A stretch of 64,000 nt of DNA from AC-56 sp963798705 (GCA_963798705.1 CAWCTW010000005.1:62001-126000), one strand, 5' to 3'. Shown: positions 32,122 to 39,607, counted from the first letter of the stretch. Numbers and translations are program-made. Notes: generated by a model not told the origin, from the letters alone.

Positions 32122-32511
32122 GTGAGTTCGAAGCCGGAGAGTCCGCCACAAGGGCTGGGCGATGCTGGCAAGCGGCTTGTGGACCTCGATCGTCGAGCGA
32201 TGTCGGCGAGGGATGGCGGCTTGGATGCCCGCGAACTTGCATCTGCTCGGATCGGGCGGCCGAGGATCGAGGACGAACTGCGCGAGCTTGAGCGCGTGGT
32301 CGACGCTGAAGGATGATGGCGACCGGCTCGGCAGTCGGGATCAGACGGTCGTTCATCCGGCCCTCATCGAGGCGCGGCAGCTGCGCCTTGTCCAGGCAGC
32401 GCCTACTCGGGTCAGCTCGAGCTGTGCGACCCGGCCACCGGCACGCGCAGCGCGAGCTCAGTGCCCAGGCGCGCGCGAGCTGCTCGCGGCCGGTGGAGGG
32501 TGGCGAGCTGA
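32122..32511 (+). pseudogene. Decayed phage terminase small subunit (P27-like)
   Basis: Fragments in different frames line up with P27-family small terminases. GTG 32122 gives SSKPESPPQGLGDAGKRL, then WTSIVER in a second frame, LDARELASARIG and EDELRELERVVDAEG back in the first, GSRDQTVVHPALIEARQLRL in the second, and LLGQLELCDPATGTRSASS ... ARAARGRW with a TGA at 32509-32511 in a third frame. P27 small terminases recognise phage DNA for packaging and carry the PP.GL...G.RLW and HP...E.R..RL motifs seen here. At least four frame changes make it a clear relic, and it shows that phage DNA contributed to the island. Confidence 0.6.
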
Positions 32512-32569
32512 ATGGGCCGGGCAAGCTCGGCACCGATTATGGCCGACAGCTCGACGTTGAGCCGAGCTG

Positions 32570-32964
32570 TTCGAACTCACCATGGGCCCCAATGGCGCGA
32601 GTCGCGCTTTCGACTCAGAGGCCGACCGCGAGGCCGCGTGGCGGCATCACGGCGATTCGCTGATGGAGACCGGCGCCCACCAGCCGGGGGATCCGCAATT
32701 GGGGCTATTGGCGCTACGACCTCGGCGTCGATGAGCCTCGCTACCCGGCTCGAGCGGGTGTTGCTGCTCGAGGAGCACGGTCTGCTGACCGACGAGGAGC
32801 ATCGCCGGATCAGCAACCGAGGCCGCACACGCCCGCAAGCGCTGGCGCGGCCATGTCGTTACGACGCCCGGGAAGCCGCCGACCGGATCGAGCGCTCGAC
32901 GCGGGCCCGCGAGGATGAGGCGATCGCGATCGCCGAGGCGCTCGAGGCAGGGTTCCGGAATTGA
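32570..32964 (+). pseudogene. Remnant of a second phage- or element-associated gene
   Basis: Several frames give protein-like pieces in order: ELTMGPNGASRAFDSEADRE, AAWRHHGDSLMETGAHQPG, WGYWRYDLGVDEP, and then TRLERVLLLEEHGLLTDEEH to a stop at 32962-32964. The layout (an acidic N-terminus, a W-YWRYD segment, then a short helical region) resembles small accessory proteins that I associate with actinobacterial phage-like elements, but I cannot name the family with confidence. Frame changes near 32690 and 32735 disrupt it. Confidence 0.35.
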
Positions 32965-33040
32965 CGCGCCGCAACAGCCGAGAATGGTCGACGACCGGGT
33001 CATGACCACCACGTACCTCGCGGGTGGACTGGCCCATGCA

Positions 33041-33514
33041 CTAGGGGAAGCAGAAGAGCCGCGAGTCCCTGATCCGGTGGGCGTAGGACGGCTTGCGTTG
33101 GCCAAACCGCAGATTGATCTTCGTGAACAGCCGAACGCGCCGCCCGCCACACTTCTTGGGCCGGGCCTTGTTCAGCTTGAACCGCACGTGGTAGCGCTTG
33201 AACTGGCGCGGTCCACAATCCGAGAGCGGCACGCACTCATTTGCGCGAAGGACCCCGCGCCCACGGGCCTGCTTGTGCCCCCAAAGACTCCAGTGCTTCG
33301 GCTTTACGAAAAGTCCGAAGTCGCCACACGCGAGCACGATGCGACCAGGCTTCACCCTCGGCTTGGAGCAGTCCTTCGGAGCGAATGTCTTTGGCTTGGC
33401 ATGGCTGCCAGCGCGGGTAGGCCCAGCACTTGCTATCCCGGCGAGCACGCTTCCAATGAGCAGGCTCACTGCCGCGAGCAAGACGAGTTGGTGTCGAGAT
33501 GAACGCAAGCTCAA
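33041..33514 (-). CDS. Secreted Cys-containing protein, third gene of a coupled operon
   Basis: TTG 33514 was chosen because it overlaps the TGA of the preceding gene (TTGA at 33511-33514) and starts directly at a signal peptide (LRSSRHQLVLLAAVSLLIGS, then VLAGIASA). The 157-residue product has a mature part rich in Lys/Arg with six Cys (KDCSKP, VLACGDFG, NECVPLSDCG, KKCGG, LFCFP), suggesting an exported, disulfide-bonded basic protein. No family is recognised. It is part of a three-gene unit of secreted proteins on the minus strand inside the island. Confidence 0.65.
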   Translation of the reverse strand: MSLRSSRHQLVLLAAVSLLIGSVLAGIASAGPTRAGSHAKPKTFAPKDCSKPRVKPGRIVLACGDFGLFVKPKHWSLWGHKQARGRGVLRANECVPLSDCGPRQFKRYHVRFKLNKARPKKCGGRRVRLFTKINLRFGQRKPSYAHRIRDSRLFCFP

Positions 33515-33879
33515 AACCCGAACTCGAATCGCACCTTTTGGCGAACGCCGAAGTGGTTGCGCCGGCATCGGGTCTTCCAGAGCTCTTCGCCCACCTGCCG
33601 GTCGTGACATCGCCAACCCCGGAACCGGTGATCTGGGTGACCGTGAGACCAACTCGTCCAGTAATGGCGAGCGACGTTACGGGCCTTGTGGCACCGCGTG
33701 TGGCGGGCGCGGACGTTGTACCAACCCGCGCCAAGGTGGGGCTGGTCTCCGCAATGGGCGTACGGACTGGCAGCGCTTGCCTGGCCGGGCGACGCCATCG
33801 GGGTCATCACGCTCGGGCTGGCGACGAGCGCAGCGAGCAGTGCCCACCGCATGGGTCGAATAAAGAGGATTCCCTTCAT
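33511..33879 (-). CDS. Secreted basic protein, second gene of a coupled operon
   Basis: The 122-residue protein starts MKGILFIRPMRWALLAALVA, a signal peptide ending near ASA, followed by a mature part with RARHTRCHKARNVARHYW, FRGWRCHDRQ and WKTRCRRN. The spacing (CxxAR.VAR, then GWRC and a final RC before basic residues) resembles small secreted actinobacterial proteins of unknown function. ATG 33879 follows directly on the TAG of the upstream gene, with no spacer, and its stop overlaps the next start. Confidence 0.7.
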   Translation of the reverse strand: MKGILFIRPMRWALLAALVASPSVMTPMASPGQASAASPYAHCGDQPHLGAGWYNVRARHTRCHKARNVARHYWTSWSHGHPDHRFRGWRCHDRQVGEELWKTRCRRNHFGVRQKVRFEFGF

Positions 33880-34335
33880 CTAGCGCCGCCGGATGACTCG
33901 AACGACATGGCGCGCCGCCCGATAGCGTCGGCCCGTCGTGAAGACGTTGACATCTGCTCGCATGCCGCGGCTCCAATGATGCTTACGGCACTCGAACGCG
34001 CTCGGGCACACGAAGTAGCTCTTTGGAAACCGGAAGGTCATCCGTGCCTTCCCCTCGCGATTGGTGCGCCACGACCTGTTGTTTGGCCTGGTCCCAACGC
34101 CGTTGCTTCCGCGGGCGTAGGTCGGTTGAACGTAAAGCTGGACCCTGCTGAATCGCGGAAATCCCTTGGCCTTCACGGTCACCCGCTCGCGCGGATGAAC
34201 GTAGTGCGGGCCGAGAACATTCGCCGCAAATCCAGGCGCCGCGAACGCCAAGGCGATGACGAGAGCGATTGCGAGGCTGAGGACCCATCGAGGGCCCCGG
34301 TGCCTCGCCAACCTTTCCGAGTGAGTCAAGCTCAC
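33880..34335 (-). CDS. Secreted basic protein, first gene of a coupled operon
   Basis: GTG 34335 gives a 151-residue product with a signal peptide (PRWVLSLAIALVIALAFA, then APGFAA) and a mature domain that starts NVLGPHYVHPRERVTVKAKG and includes a beta-rich segment (VQLYVQPTYARG), two Cys (YFVCPSAFECRKHH) and a basic tail. It may be an extracellular Ig-like or carbohydrate-binding fold, but this is only an impression. Its stop is followed immediately by the next ATG, so the three secreted products are made from one message. Confidence 0.65.
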   Translation of the reverse strand: MSLTHSERLARHRGPRWVLSLAIALVIALAFAAPGFAANVLGPHYVHPRERVTVKAKGFPRFSRVQLYVQPTYARGSNGVGTRPNNRSWRTNREGKARMTFRFPKSYFVCPSAFECRKHHWSRGMRADVNVFTTGRRYRAARHVVRVIRRR

Positions 34336-34503
34336 GCCGATCAGTCGCCATCTGGACGCGGAGTCGATTGCGATTCGATGCCATGCCCACCGTGCTTCCA
34401 GACCATGTGCCCAAACTATCGGCTGAATCGGGCTCTGGCTCAATCCTCCGATCGGCTGGACTTGCCTCATCCGATCAGATGATCCGGCATCTTGACACCC
34501 ATG

Positions 34504-34517
34504 CGAACATGTGTTCG
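34504..34517. promoter_or_regulatory. LexA-type SOS box
   Basis: CGAACATGTGTTCG matches the Gram-positive LexA consensus CGAAC-N4-GTTCG exactly, including the RNRY spacer. A TTGACA (34492-34497) lies 6 bp upstream and could be a -35 element. The box overlaps the GTG start of the zinc-ribbon gene, so the gene would be repressed by LexA and possibly translated from a nearly leaderless message. Confidence 0.6.
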
Positions 34518-34777
34518 TGCGATGCGACTTCTGCGGCAGCCTCCGTCCCCGTTGGTCCTATCCAATCGAGGGTGGAGGTCGGACCGCCTGCGATGAGTGC
34601 CGCGAGGCGATCGAGGCGGATGATCGCGAAGCGTTGCTCAACCGCTCGCTCCTCATGCCCGTCCCTCGGACCCTGTCTGATCAGTACGCACGCAGGTTCC
34701 GCGAAGCTGCCAGGCGCCTACACGCGGAGTTTTGGGAGCGGCGGGAGGGGCAGCCGTGCCCACTCTCGCATCGCTAG
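34511..34777 (+). CDS. Small zinc-ribbon protein, probably SOS-controlled
   Basis: The 88-residue frame starts at GTG 34511 (GTG 34517 is also possible). It has two CxxC knuckles, CDFCGS and CDECRE, about 20 residues apart, which should bind one zinc. A helical, Arg/Glu-rich part follows (ALLNRSLLMPVPRTLSDQYA, RRFREAARRLHAEFWERRE). It has no signal peptide. Small zinc-ribbon proteins of this sort are common in phage and plasmid DNA. The LexA box at its start suggests induction by DNA damage. Confidence 0.65.
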   Translation: MFVRCDFCGSLRPRWSYPIEGGGRTACDECREAIEADDREALLNRSLLMPVPRTLSDQYARRFREAARRLHAEFWERREGQPCPLSHR

Positions 34778-35007
34778 CCCGGAGGCGGCCCTGCAAAACC
34801 AGGAGGGTGGGTGCGGACGCCTTGACGCGACCCGGCTGAATTTGCGAACCCAGCAAATGGCGTGAGTAGGATGCTGACAGCAGAAAGGGGGCCGCAGTGC
34901 GCTCAACACCCGGCCCCCGGCGCCGAAGGGGTTAGCTTCGACGCGACTGGCAGGCTATCTGCCTTTCACACCGCGTCAGGCGCTCTCTCGGAGAGAGGAG
35001 CAATCTG
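34778..35007. other. 230-bp non-coding leader upstream of the integrase
   Basis: No credible gene is present. A hairpin GGGGGCCG ... CGGCCCCC (about 34894-34918) is visible, followed by GCGCCGAAGGGGTTAGC. A good ribosome-binding site AGAGAGGAG lies 7-8 nt before the integrase ATG at 35008. The region probably contains the integrase promoter. Confidence 0.4.
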
Positions 35008-36193
35008 ATGGCCACGGGAATACGGAAGCTGCATTCGCTCGGATGCCGCTCACGCGAGGGCGGCCGGTGCAACTGTGGCGCCGGGTACGAGGCATCGGTG
35101 TACCTAGCTCGCGAAGGCAAGAAAGTTCGCAAGACCTTTGGGCGAGAAGCGGAGGCGAAGTCCTGGCGGGCCGATGCCCTCGCTGGTGCTAACCGTGGTG
35201 CGCTGCGATCGGTCCGGCGGGACGGGCGGACGCAGTGACGCCCTAGGTGAGTTCATCGAAGGCATGAAGGCCGGCACCGTCCGGCCTAAGAACCGCGCTG
35301 CATACAAGCCGAACACGATCCGCTCATACGAGCGGGCCGTTATCAACCACATGAAGGGCTCGGACCTCGGCTATCTCAAGGTGGCGGACGTGCAGCGCCA
35401 GGACGTGCAGGCGTTCGCCGACGAGCTCCTCTCCGACGGACTCTCGGCCGGTACCGTGAGCAACACCCTGAACCCGGTTCAGGCGTTCTACCGTCGCGCC
35501 CTCGATCGGGGCCAGCTCGCGTACAACCCGGCAGAGCGGATCGACCTACCTGCACCGACGAACCGACGCCCAACGCGGATCGCGGCGCCCGGGGATGCTG
35601 CGGCCCTGATCGCCGCTCTACCCGAGAGCGATCGGGCGCTGTGGGCGACCGCGTTCTACGCCGGCCTACGCCGCGGCGAACTCATGGCGCTTCGTTGCAT
35701 CGACGTGGACTTGGGACGCAGCCTGGTTTGCGTCGAGCGGTCGTGGGACCAAGAGGAGGGCGCGATCGACCCTAAGAGCACGTCGAGCCGCCGCACCGTG
35801 CCGTTGCTGGCGATCCTTCGTGATCACCTAGACGAGCACCTACTGAGGACTGAGCGCGGGGGAGAGGCGCTCGTATTCGGTCGGACCGACACGAGTCCAT
35901 TCGCTCCGATGACCGTGCGCAAGCGCGCCCGGAAGGCGTGGAAGGCCGCAAAGCTCGAGCGGATCACGCTGCATGAGTGCCGGCACACGTTCGCCTCGCT
36001 GCTCATTGATGCGGGGGCGAACCCGAAAGCAATTCAGACGTTCATGGGGCACTCGAAGATCCAGACCACCTTCGATACGTACGGGCATCTGATGCCGGGT
36101 TCCCACAATGAGGTCCGCGAGCGCATGGATGCCTACCTCGCGCACGCCGACGAGGGATACGCTGCGGGAGCGTCGAAAGCAGCGACGACCTGA
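35008..36193 (+). pseudogene. Tyrosine-type site-specific integrase, frameshifted
   Basis: ATG 35008 encodes an arm-binding N-terminus (GIRKLHSLGCRSREGGRCNC ... ASVYLAREGKKVRKTFGREA) that reaches a TGA at 35236-35238. The next frame continues without loss (SDALGEFIEGMKAGTVRPKN) through the SAM-like core-binding domain to the catalytic domain: Arg in GLRRGELMALR, H-x-x-R in LHECRHTFASLL, His in MGHSK and Tyr in TFDTYGHLMPG. A single extra base at about 35233 (ACG-C-AGT) accounts for the break. The corrected protein is about 394 residues, full length for the family. It would have integrated the element bounded at 30204 and 37438. Confidence 0.85.
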
Positions 36194-36196
36194 CCT

Positions 36197-36832
36197 ATGG
36201 CCTTCCCCGTGCCAATTGCGAGCTACCTCTCGGGCGCTACGCCGCGCCAGCTCGGCTACTGGCGCCGCCCAACGGCGTCCGCGCCAGCCCTGCTCGAGCC
36301 TGCGGCATACCGAAGTGGTCGCTACCTCTATTCATGGGCGGACGTAGTAGCCCTGCGGGCGATCGTTTACCTCCGGCAGGAGAAGTCATTGCCCAGGATC
36401 CGGCGCGCGGTCGGGACCCTCCGCGAGCTCGAGGCGACCGAGTGGGAGCACTTGTCGAAGTACCGCCTCGCCCGGACGGCCGAAACGATCATTGTCGAGA
36501 CGCCGCGCGGTGAGATCCTCGACCTCGAACGAGCACCGGGGACAGTGCTCGAACGGATCTTGATGCGTGACGTACTCGGCGTGTTCGAATCGCGGGATGG
36601 TCGAGAGGTTCCGGCGCTCGAGCGCCCGCGACCATTCCTCACCGTTGACGCCAGAGTGCTCGGCGGCTATCCAGTCGTTGCCGGCTCCCGCGTCCCGTTC
36701 GACTCCGTGGCTTCGCTCGCGGATGAGGGCGCCGCCGGTGCCGAGATCATCGAGCTCTACCCCTCCGTGAACCCGCGCGGCATCCCGGACGCTCAGGACT
36801 TCGCCAGGCACGTCGCGCGAATCGCGGCGTAA
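36197..36832 (+). CDS. Antitoxin with MerR-like HTH and DUF433 domain
   Basis: The 211-residue protein has an N-terminal MerR-like DNA-binding part (ASYLSGATPRQLGYWRRP, then YSWADVVALRAIVYLRQEKS) and a C-terminal DUF433 domain (LTVDARVLGGYPVVAGSRVP, FDSVASLADEGA). DUF433 proteins act as VapB-type antitoxins paired with PIN-like DUF5615 toxins, and such a toxin gene follows 13 bp downstream. The extra HTH would let it bind its own promoter. It begins 3 bp after the integrase stop. Confidence 0.8.
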   Translation: MAFPVPIASYLSGATPRQLGYWRRPTASAPALLEPAAYRSGRYLYSWADVVALRAIVYLRQEKSLPRIRRAVGTLRELEATEWEHLSKYRLARTAETIIVETPRGEILDLERAPGTVLERILMRDVLGVFESRDGREVPALERPRPFLTVDARVLGGYPVVAGSRVPFDSVASLADEGAAGAEIIELYPSVNPRGIPDAQDFARHVARIAA

Positions 36833-36845
36833 GAGTCGGCACCGC

Positions 36846-37240
36846 ATGCGCCTCCTCGTCGATGAGGGCGTGCCCGTGCAGGTCCTCGATCCGCTCCGGC
36901 GGAACCATGGCCACGAATTCGAGCACGTGGAGGAGCGTGGCTGGAAAGGCAAACTCGATGAGTTTCTATTCCGCGATGCCCACCCGCGACGGCTTCGAGG
37001 GGATCATCGCTCTCGACGTGGGGCAGCTAGCCGATCCCGATGAGTGCAAGCGTCTCAAGGATTCTGGCCTTCACCACGTCAGCTTGCGCCAGGGCAGCCG
37101 CGTGCAAGGTCGAAAGGGGGTCGCGCGCGTCGTCGCTTCCCTCGTGCTCGGCAGTGCCATGGATCCTCGAAGATCTCCAGTCGGCGCCCGGACAGCGGGT
37201 AGTCGAAGTCTCGCTCCTGACTGGTCGGCGCACGGCATGA
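36846..37240 (+). pseudogene. DUF5615 PIN-like toxin, two frameshifts
   Basis: ATG 36846 starts MRLLVDEGVPVQVLDPLRRN, the DUF5615 pattern with the first acidic residues of a PIN-like nuclease, then EERGWKGKLDEFLFRDA. An extra C at about 36981 moves the frame to TRDGFEGIIALDVGQLADPD and SGLHHVSLRQGSRVQGRKGV. A second shift near 37141-37155 leads to VPWILEDLQSAPGQRVVEV and a TGA at 37238-37240. The corrected protein of about 130 residues is a normal family length. As read, the toxin is dead, leaving the antitoxin alone. Confidence 0.7.
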
Positions 37241-37303
37241 GCTATTTGATCCTCGCCGCGAACCCAGCCGCTACCCGTATTGGCCGCGCTGATCTCGTAC
37301 GCG

Positions 37304-37325
37304 ACTGGCGAACGAACTGGCGAAC
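37304..37325. repeat. Pair of ACTGGCGAAC repeats inside the right boundary
   Basis: ACTGGCGAAC occurs at 37304-37313 and 37316-37325, the same motif and orientation as at 30350-30370. The motif lies inside the element at both ends, fitting integrase arm-type binding sites. Confidence 0.6.
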
Positions 37326-37387
37326 AGCAGCCTCGGGACCGATCCGGAGCCGCTCGCGTTCGCGTTGATGATGGCTTGGTCAAGCCA

Positions 37388-37438
37388 AAAAGAGACGCCC
37401 CGCCGAAGGGCGGGCTCTCAGGGGTACAGGGAGGAGAG
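37388..37438. repeat. Right boundary repeat, candidate attR core
   Basis: This block matches 30204-30254. The terminal 23 bp (37416-37438) are identical, while the hairpin stem has compensated changes. Outside it, backbone genes resume. Confidence 0.65.
37392..37419 (-). terminator. Rho-independent terminator of the 37472-37834 gene (minus strand)
   Basis: Read on the minus strand, GAGAGCCCGCC, a CTTC loop, and GGCGGGGCGTCTC form a hairpin followed by TTTTT. It lies 53 bp after the stop codon of the membrane-protein gene on the same strand. The element appears to have integrated into this terminator. Confidence 0.75.
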
Positions 37439-37471
37439 ATATGTATTTGTTATTTGGGGGGTGTCGGCATC

Positions 37472-37834
37472 TCAGGCGCGAGCCGGGGCGCTGAACCGCG
37501 TTGAAGCGGTCAACGCCGTCAGGCAGGCGCCAACGCCGACCAAGAATGTTGCCGCGCTCCACTCGCCGGTAGCCAGGCCGACGCCGAATCCGCCGATGGC
37601 CGCGAAGGCCGCGAGCATGTACTCGAAGCCGGCGTAGGCCGAGAGCGGAAGGGTGCGTCGGGGGCCTGCGGTCTGGAGCGCGAGGCCGAGGAGCATCACG
37701 CCGAAGACGAATGCCACGACGCCGGCGGCTTGGCCGAAGCCGAGGACGAACGGGGCCGCCATGACAGCTGGTGCCGCCACCGTGGCGATGGCGGCGTGTG
37801 CGCCGAAGGGGATCGTCGTGCGAGAGCTGCTCAT
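37472..37834 (-). CDS. Four-helix membrane protein (SPW-repeat-like)
   Basis: The 120-residue protein has four hydrophobic segments, at about 12-32, 34-52, 66-87 and 92-108. PAVMAAPFVLGF and TLPLSAYAGFEYMLAAF sit at the start of the first and second pairs, giving a two-fold internal repeat like the SPW family. The function is unknown. It is divergent from tlyA and is followed by the terminator at 37392-37419. Confidence 0.65.
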   Translation of the reverse strand: MSSSRTTIPFGAHAAIATVAAPAVMAAPFVLGFGQAAGVVAFVFGVMLLGLALQTAGPRRTLPLSAYAGFEYMLAAFAAIGGFGVGLATGEWSAATFLVGVGACLTALTASTRFSAPARA

Positions 37835-37933
37835 ACGGTGGCCAGATTACGAACGTATGTGCGATCTGTCTGTGCGTGCAGTCACACAAGCGTTCGCTCG
37901 TCGGCGTGCCCTTGAGCCATGTACCTTCCTGCC

Positions 37934-38716
37934 ATGGAGCGGCGCCGGATCGACACGCTGCTCGCCGAGCGAGGCCTCGCCGGCTCGCGTACGAGCGCGG
38001 CGGAGTCGGTGCGGGCGGGAAGGGTGCGGATCGGGCCTGACGGGCCGCGGGCGACCAAGCCCGGTCAACTCGTGTCGGGTGACGTGGAGCTCTTCGTGGA
38101 CGGCGGGCGCCGGTACGTCTCGCGCGGGGGGCTGAAGCTCGAGCACGCTCTCGACGAGCTGGGGCTGGAGGTGACCGGGCTCTCGTGCCTGGACGTGGGC
38201 GCCTCGACCGGGGGCTTCACCGATTGCCTGCTGCGCCGCGGCGCCGAGCGGGTGATCGCGCTCGACGTGGGCTACGGACAGCTGGACTGGACGCTTCGCA
38301 ACGATGTCCGCGTGGACGTGATCGAACGAGTCAACGCCCGCCATCTCAGTCCCGAAGAGCTTCCGTACCGGCCGGACCTGGCGACGATCGACGTCTCGTT
38401 CATCTCGCTGGCCAAGGTGCTGCCCGCGGTGGCGGGCTGCCTGGCGCCGGGGGGCGAGGTCCTCGCCCTGGTGAAGCCGCAGTTCGAGCTCGGGCGGGGC
38501 AGGGTCCGGGGCGGGGTGGTCCGATTGCCCGAGGAGCGCCGGGAGGCGCTGCTGGCGGCGGCCCTGGCCGCTCGCGATGCGGGCCTCGCCGTCATGAGCT
38601 TCGCGCCATCCGGGCTTCCCGGGCCCAAGGGGAACCGCGAGACGTTCATCCGGGCGGCGCCGATCGGCGACGGCATCGGGGATCTCGAGCCCGCGATCGC
38701 CGAGGTGGACGCATGA
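37934..38716 (+). CDS. tlyA: TlyA-type rRNA (cytidine-2'-O)-methyltransferase
   Basis: The 260-residue protein has an N-terminal S4 RNA-binding domain (RRRIDTLLAERGLAGSRTSA) and an FtsJ-like SAM domain (CLDVGASTGGFTDCLLRRGA at about 85-104, VDVSFISLAKVLP with D-x-S-F, and LVKPQFELGRG). TlyA methylates 16S and 23S rRNA and affects capreomycin sensitivity in mycobacteria. ATG 37934 is preferred over 37919 because it begins directly at the S4 domain. It is coupled to nadK by ATGA at 38713. Confidence 0.92.
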   Translation: MERRRIDTLLAERGLAGSRTSAAESVRAGRVRIGPDGPRATKPGQLVSGDVELFVDGGRRYVSRGGLKLEHALDELGLEVTGLSCLDVGASTGGFTDCLLRRGAERVIALDVGYGQLDWTLRNDVRVDVIERVNARHLSPEELPYRPDLATIDVSFISLAKVLPAVAGCLAPGGEVLALVKPQFELGRGRVRGGVVRLPEERREALLAAALAARDAGLAVMSFAPSGLPGPKGNRETFIRAAPIGDGIGDLEPAIAEVDA

Positions 38717-39591
38717 GCGCCGACGCCGTGAAGAATGGGGCGGCCGTCAAGACGGTGGTGCTGTTCACGCACATGCACCCTGAGCAGACGGGGCCCGCGG
38801 TGCAGGAGACCCTGGAGGTCGCCGCCGGGCACGACACGACTGTGATCGCCACCATCGAAGAGCGGGCCAAGCACGGTGACTCGGCCGCGGGGTGCGAGGA
38901 GGCGGCCGAGCTTCCCCGAAAGCCCGACCTGTGCGTGGTCCTGGGAGGCGACGGCACGATCCTCCATGCGCTTCGCACCTACGCCGGCAAGGGCGTGCCG
39001 GTCTTCGCGGTCAACTTCGGCACGGTGGGGTTTCTCGCCGCCGTGGAGCGCGACGAGCTCGGCCCCGGCCTCGAGCGGGCGCTCGCCGGCGAGTTCGAGA
39101 TCCTCACCCTGCCCGGGCTGCAGGTGGAGCTCGACACCCCGCGCCCCGTGGCCCTGAACGACGTCTCCTTCATCCGCCGGCCGCATGGCCGCGTCGCCGA
39201 GCTGGCCTACCGCCTCGGCGGCGAGGAGGTCGGCCACGTGCGTTGCGACGGGCTCGTCGCGGCGACACCCGCGGGGTCGACCGGCTACAACCTCGCGAAC
39301 CAGGGGCCGATCCTCGCCTGGGGGGTCGAGGGGTACGTGGTGAGCTTCATCGCCCCGCATACCCTCACAGCGCGCCCGCTGGTGGTCGCCCCGGACGACG
39401 TCCTCTGCGTCGTCAACGAGGCGGGGCGAGATCCGGTGGACGTCATGCTCGACGGCGAGCCCGTCGGCGAGCTGGCCAGCGGGGGGGAGATGGACGTCTC
39501 CTTTCACGAGGGGATCGGCGCCCTGGCGCAGCTGCCCGGGTCGAGCTTCTACCGGCGCATCCGCGAGAAGTTCGGGCGCCTGGCCCACTAG
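38713..39591 (+). CDS. nadK: NAD kinase
   Basis: The 292-residue protein phosphorylates NAD to NADP. It has the GGDGT motif (CVVLGGDGTILHAL), NFGTVGFLA and the conserved TPAGSTGYNLANQGPI loop. tlyA-nadK-recN is a conserved actinobacterial order, here interrupted by an MFS gene. It overlaps tlyA by 4 nt. Confidence 0.95.
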   Translation: MSADAVKNGAAVKTVVLFTHMHPEQTGPAVQETLEVAAGHDTTVIATIEERAKHGDSAAGCEEAAELPRKPDLCVVLGGDGTILHALRTYAGKGVPVFAVNFGTVGFLAAVERDELGPGLERALAGEFEILTLPGLQVELDTPRPVALNDVSFIRRPHGRVAELAYRLGGEEVGHVRCDGLVAATPAGSTGYNLANQGPILAWGVEGYVVSFIAPHTLTARPLVVAPDDVLCVVNEAGRDPVDVMLDGEPVGELASGGEMDVSFHEGIGALAQLPGSSFYRRIREKFGRLAH

Positions 39592-39607
39592 ATAACCTCG
39601 CAGCCGG

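Larger units (their letters stand above)
30204..37438. mobile_element. 7.2-kb integrated element (tyrosine-recombinase type), partly decayed
   Basis: The segment is bounded by a 51-nt block repeated in direct orientation (30204-30254 and 37388-37438) with 23 identical bp at its end. It contains a tyrosine integrase gene (35008-36193), an older integrase remnant, phage-like remnants and genes unlike the backbone. Inside each boundary lies a pair of ACTGGCGAAC repeats, as expected for integrase arm sites. Coding density is much lower and less GC-rich than on either side. Most integration and phage genes carry frameshifts, so the element is probably immobile now. Confidence 0.7.

Noticed and set aside
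35220..35240. Programmed ribosomal frameshifting in the integrase.
   Set aside because: No slippery heptamer or downstream pseudoknot is visible. A point indel is simpler.
37850..37863. CGAACGTATGTGCG as a second LexA box, upstream of the 37472-37834 gene.
   Set aside because: One half-site has a mismatch (GTGCG instead of GTTCG), and the symmetry is lost. It is too weak to claim.
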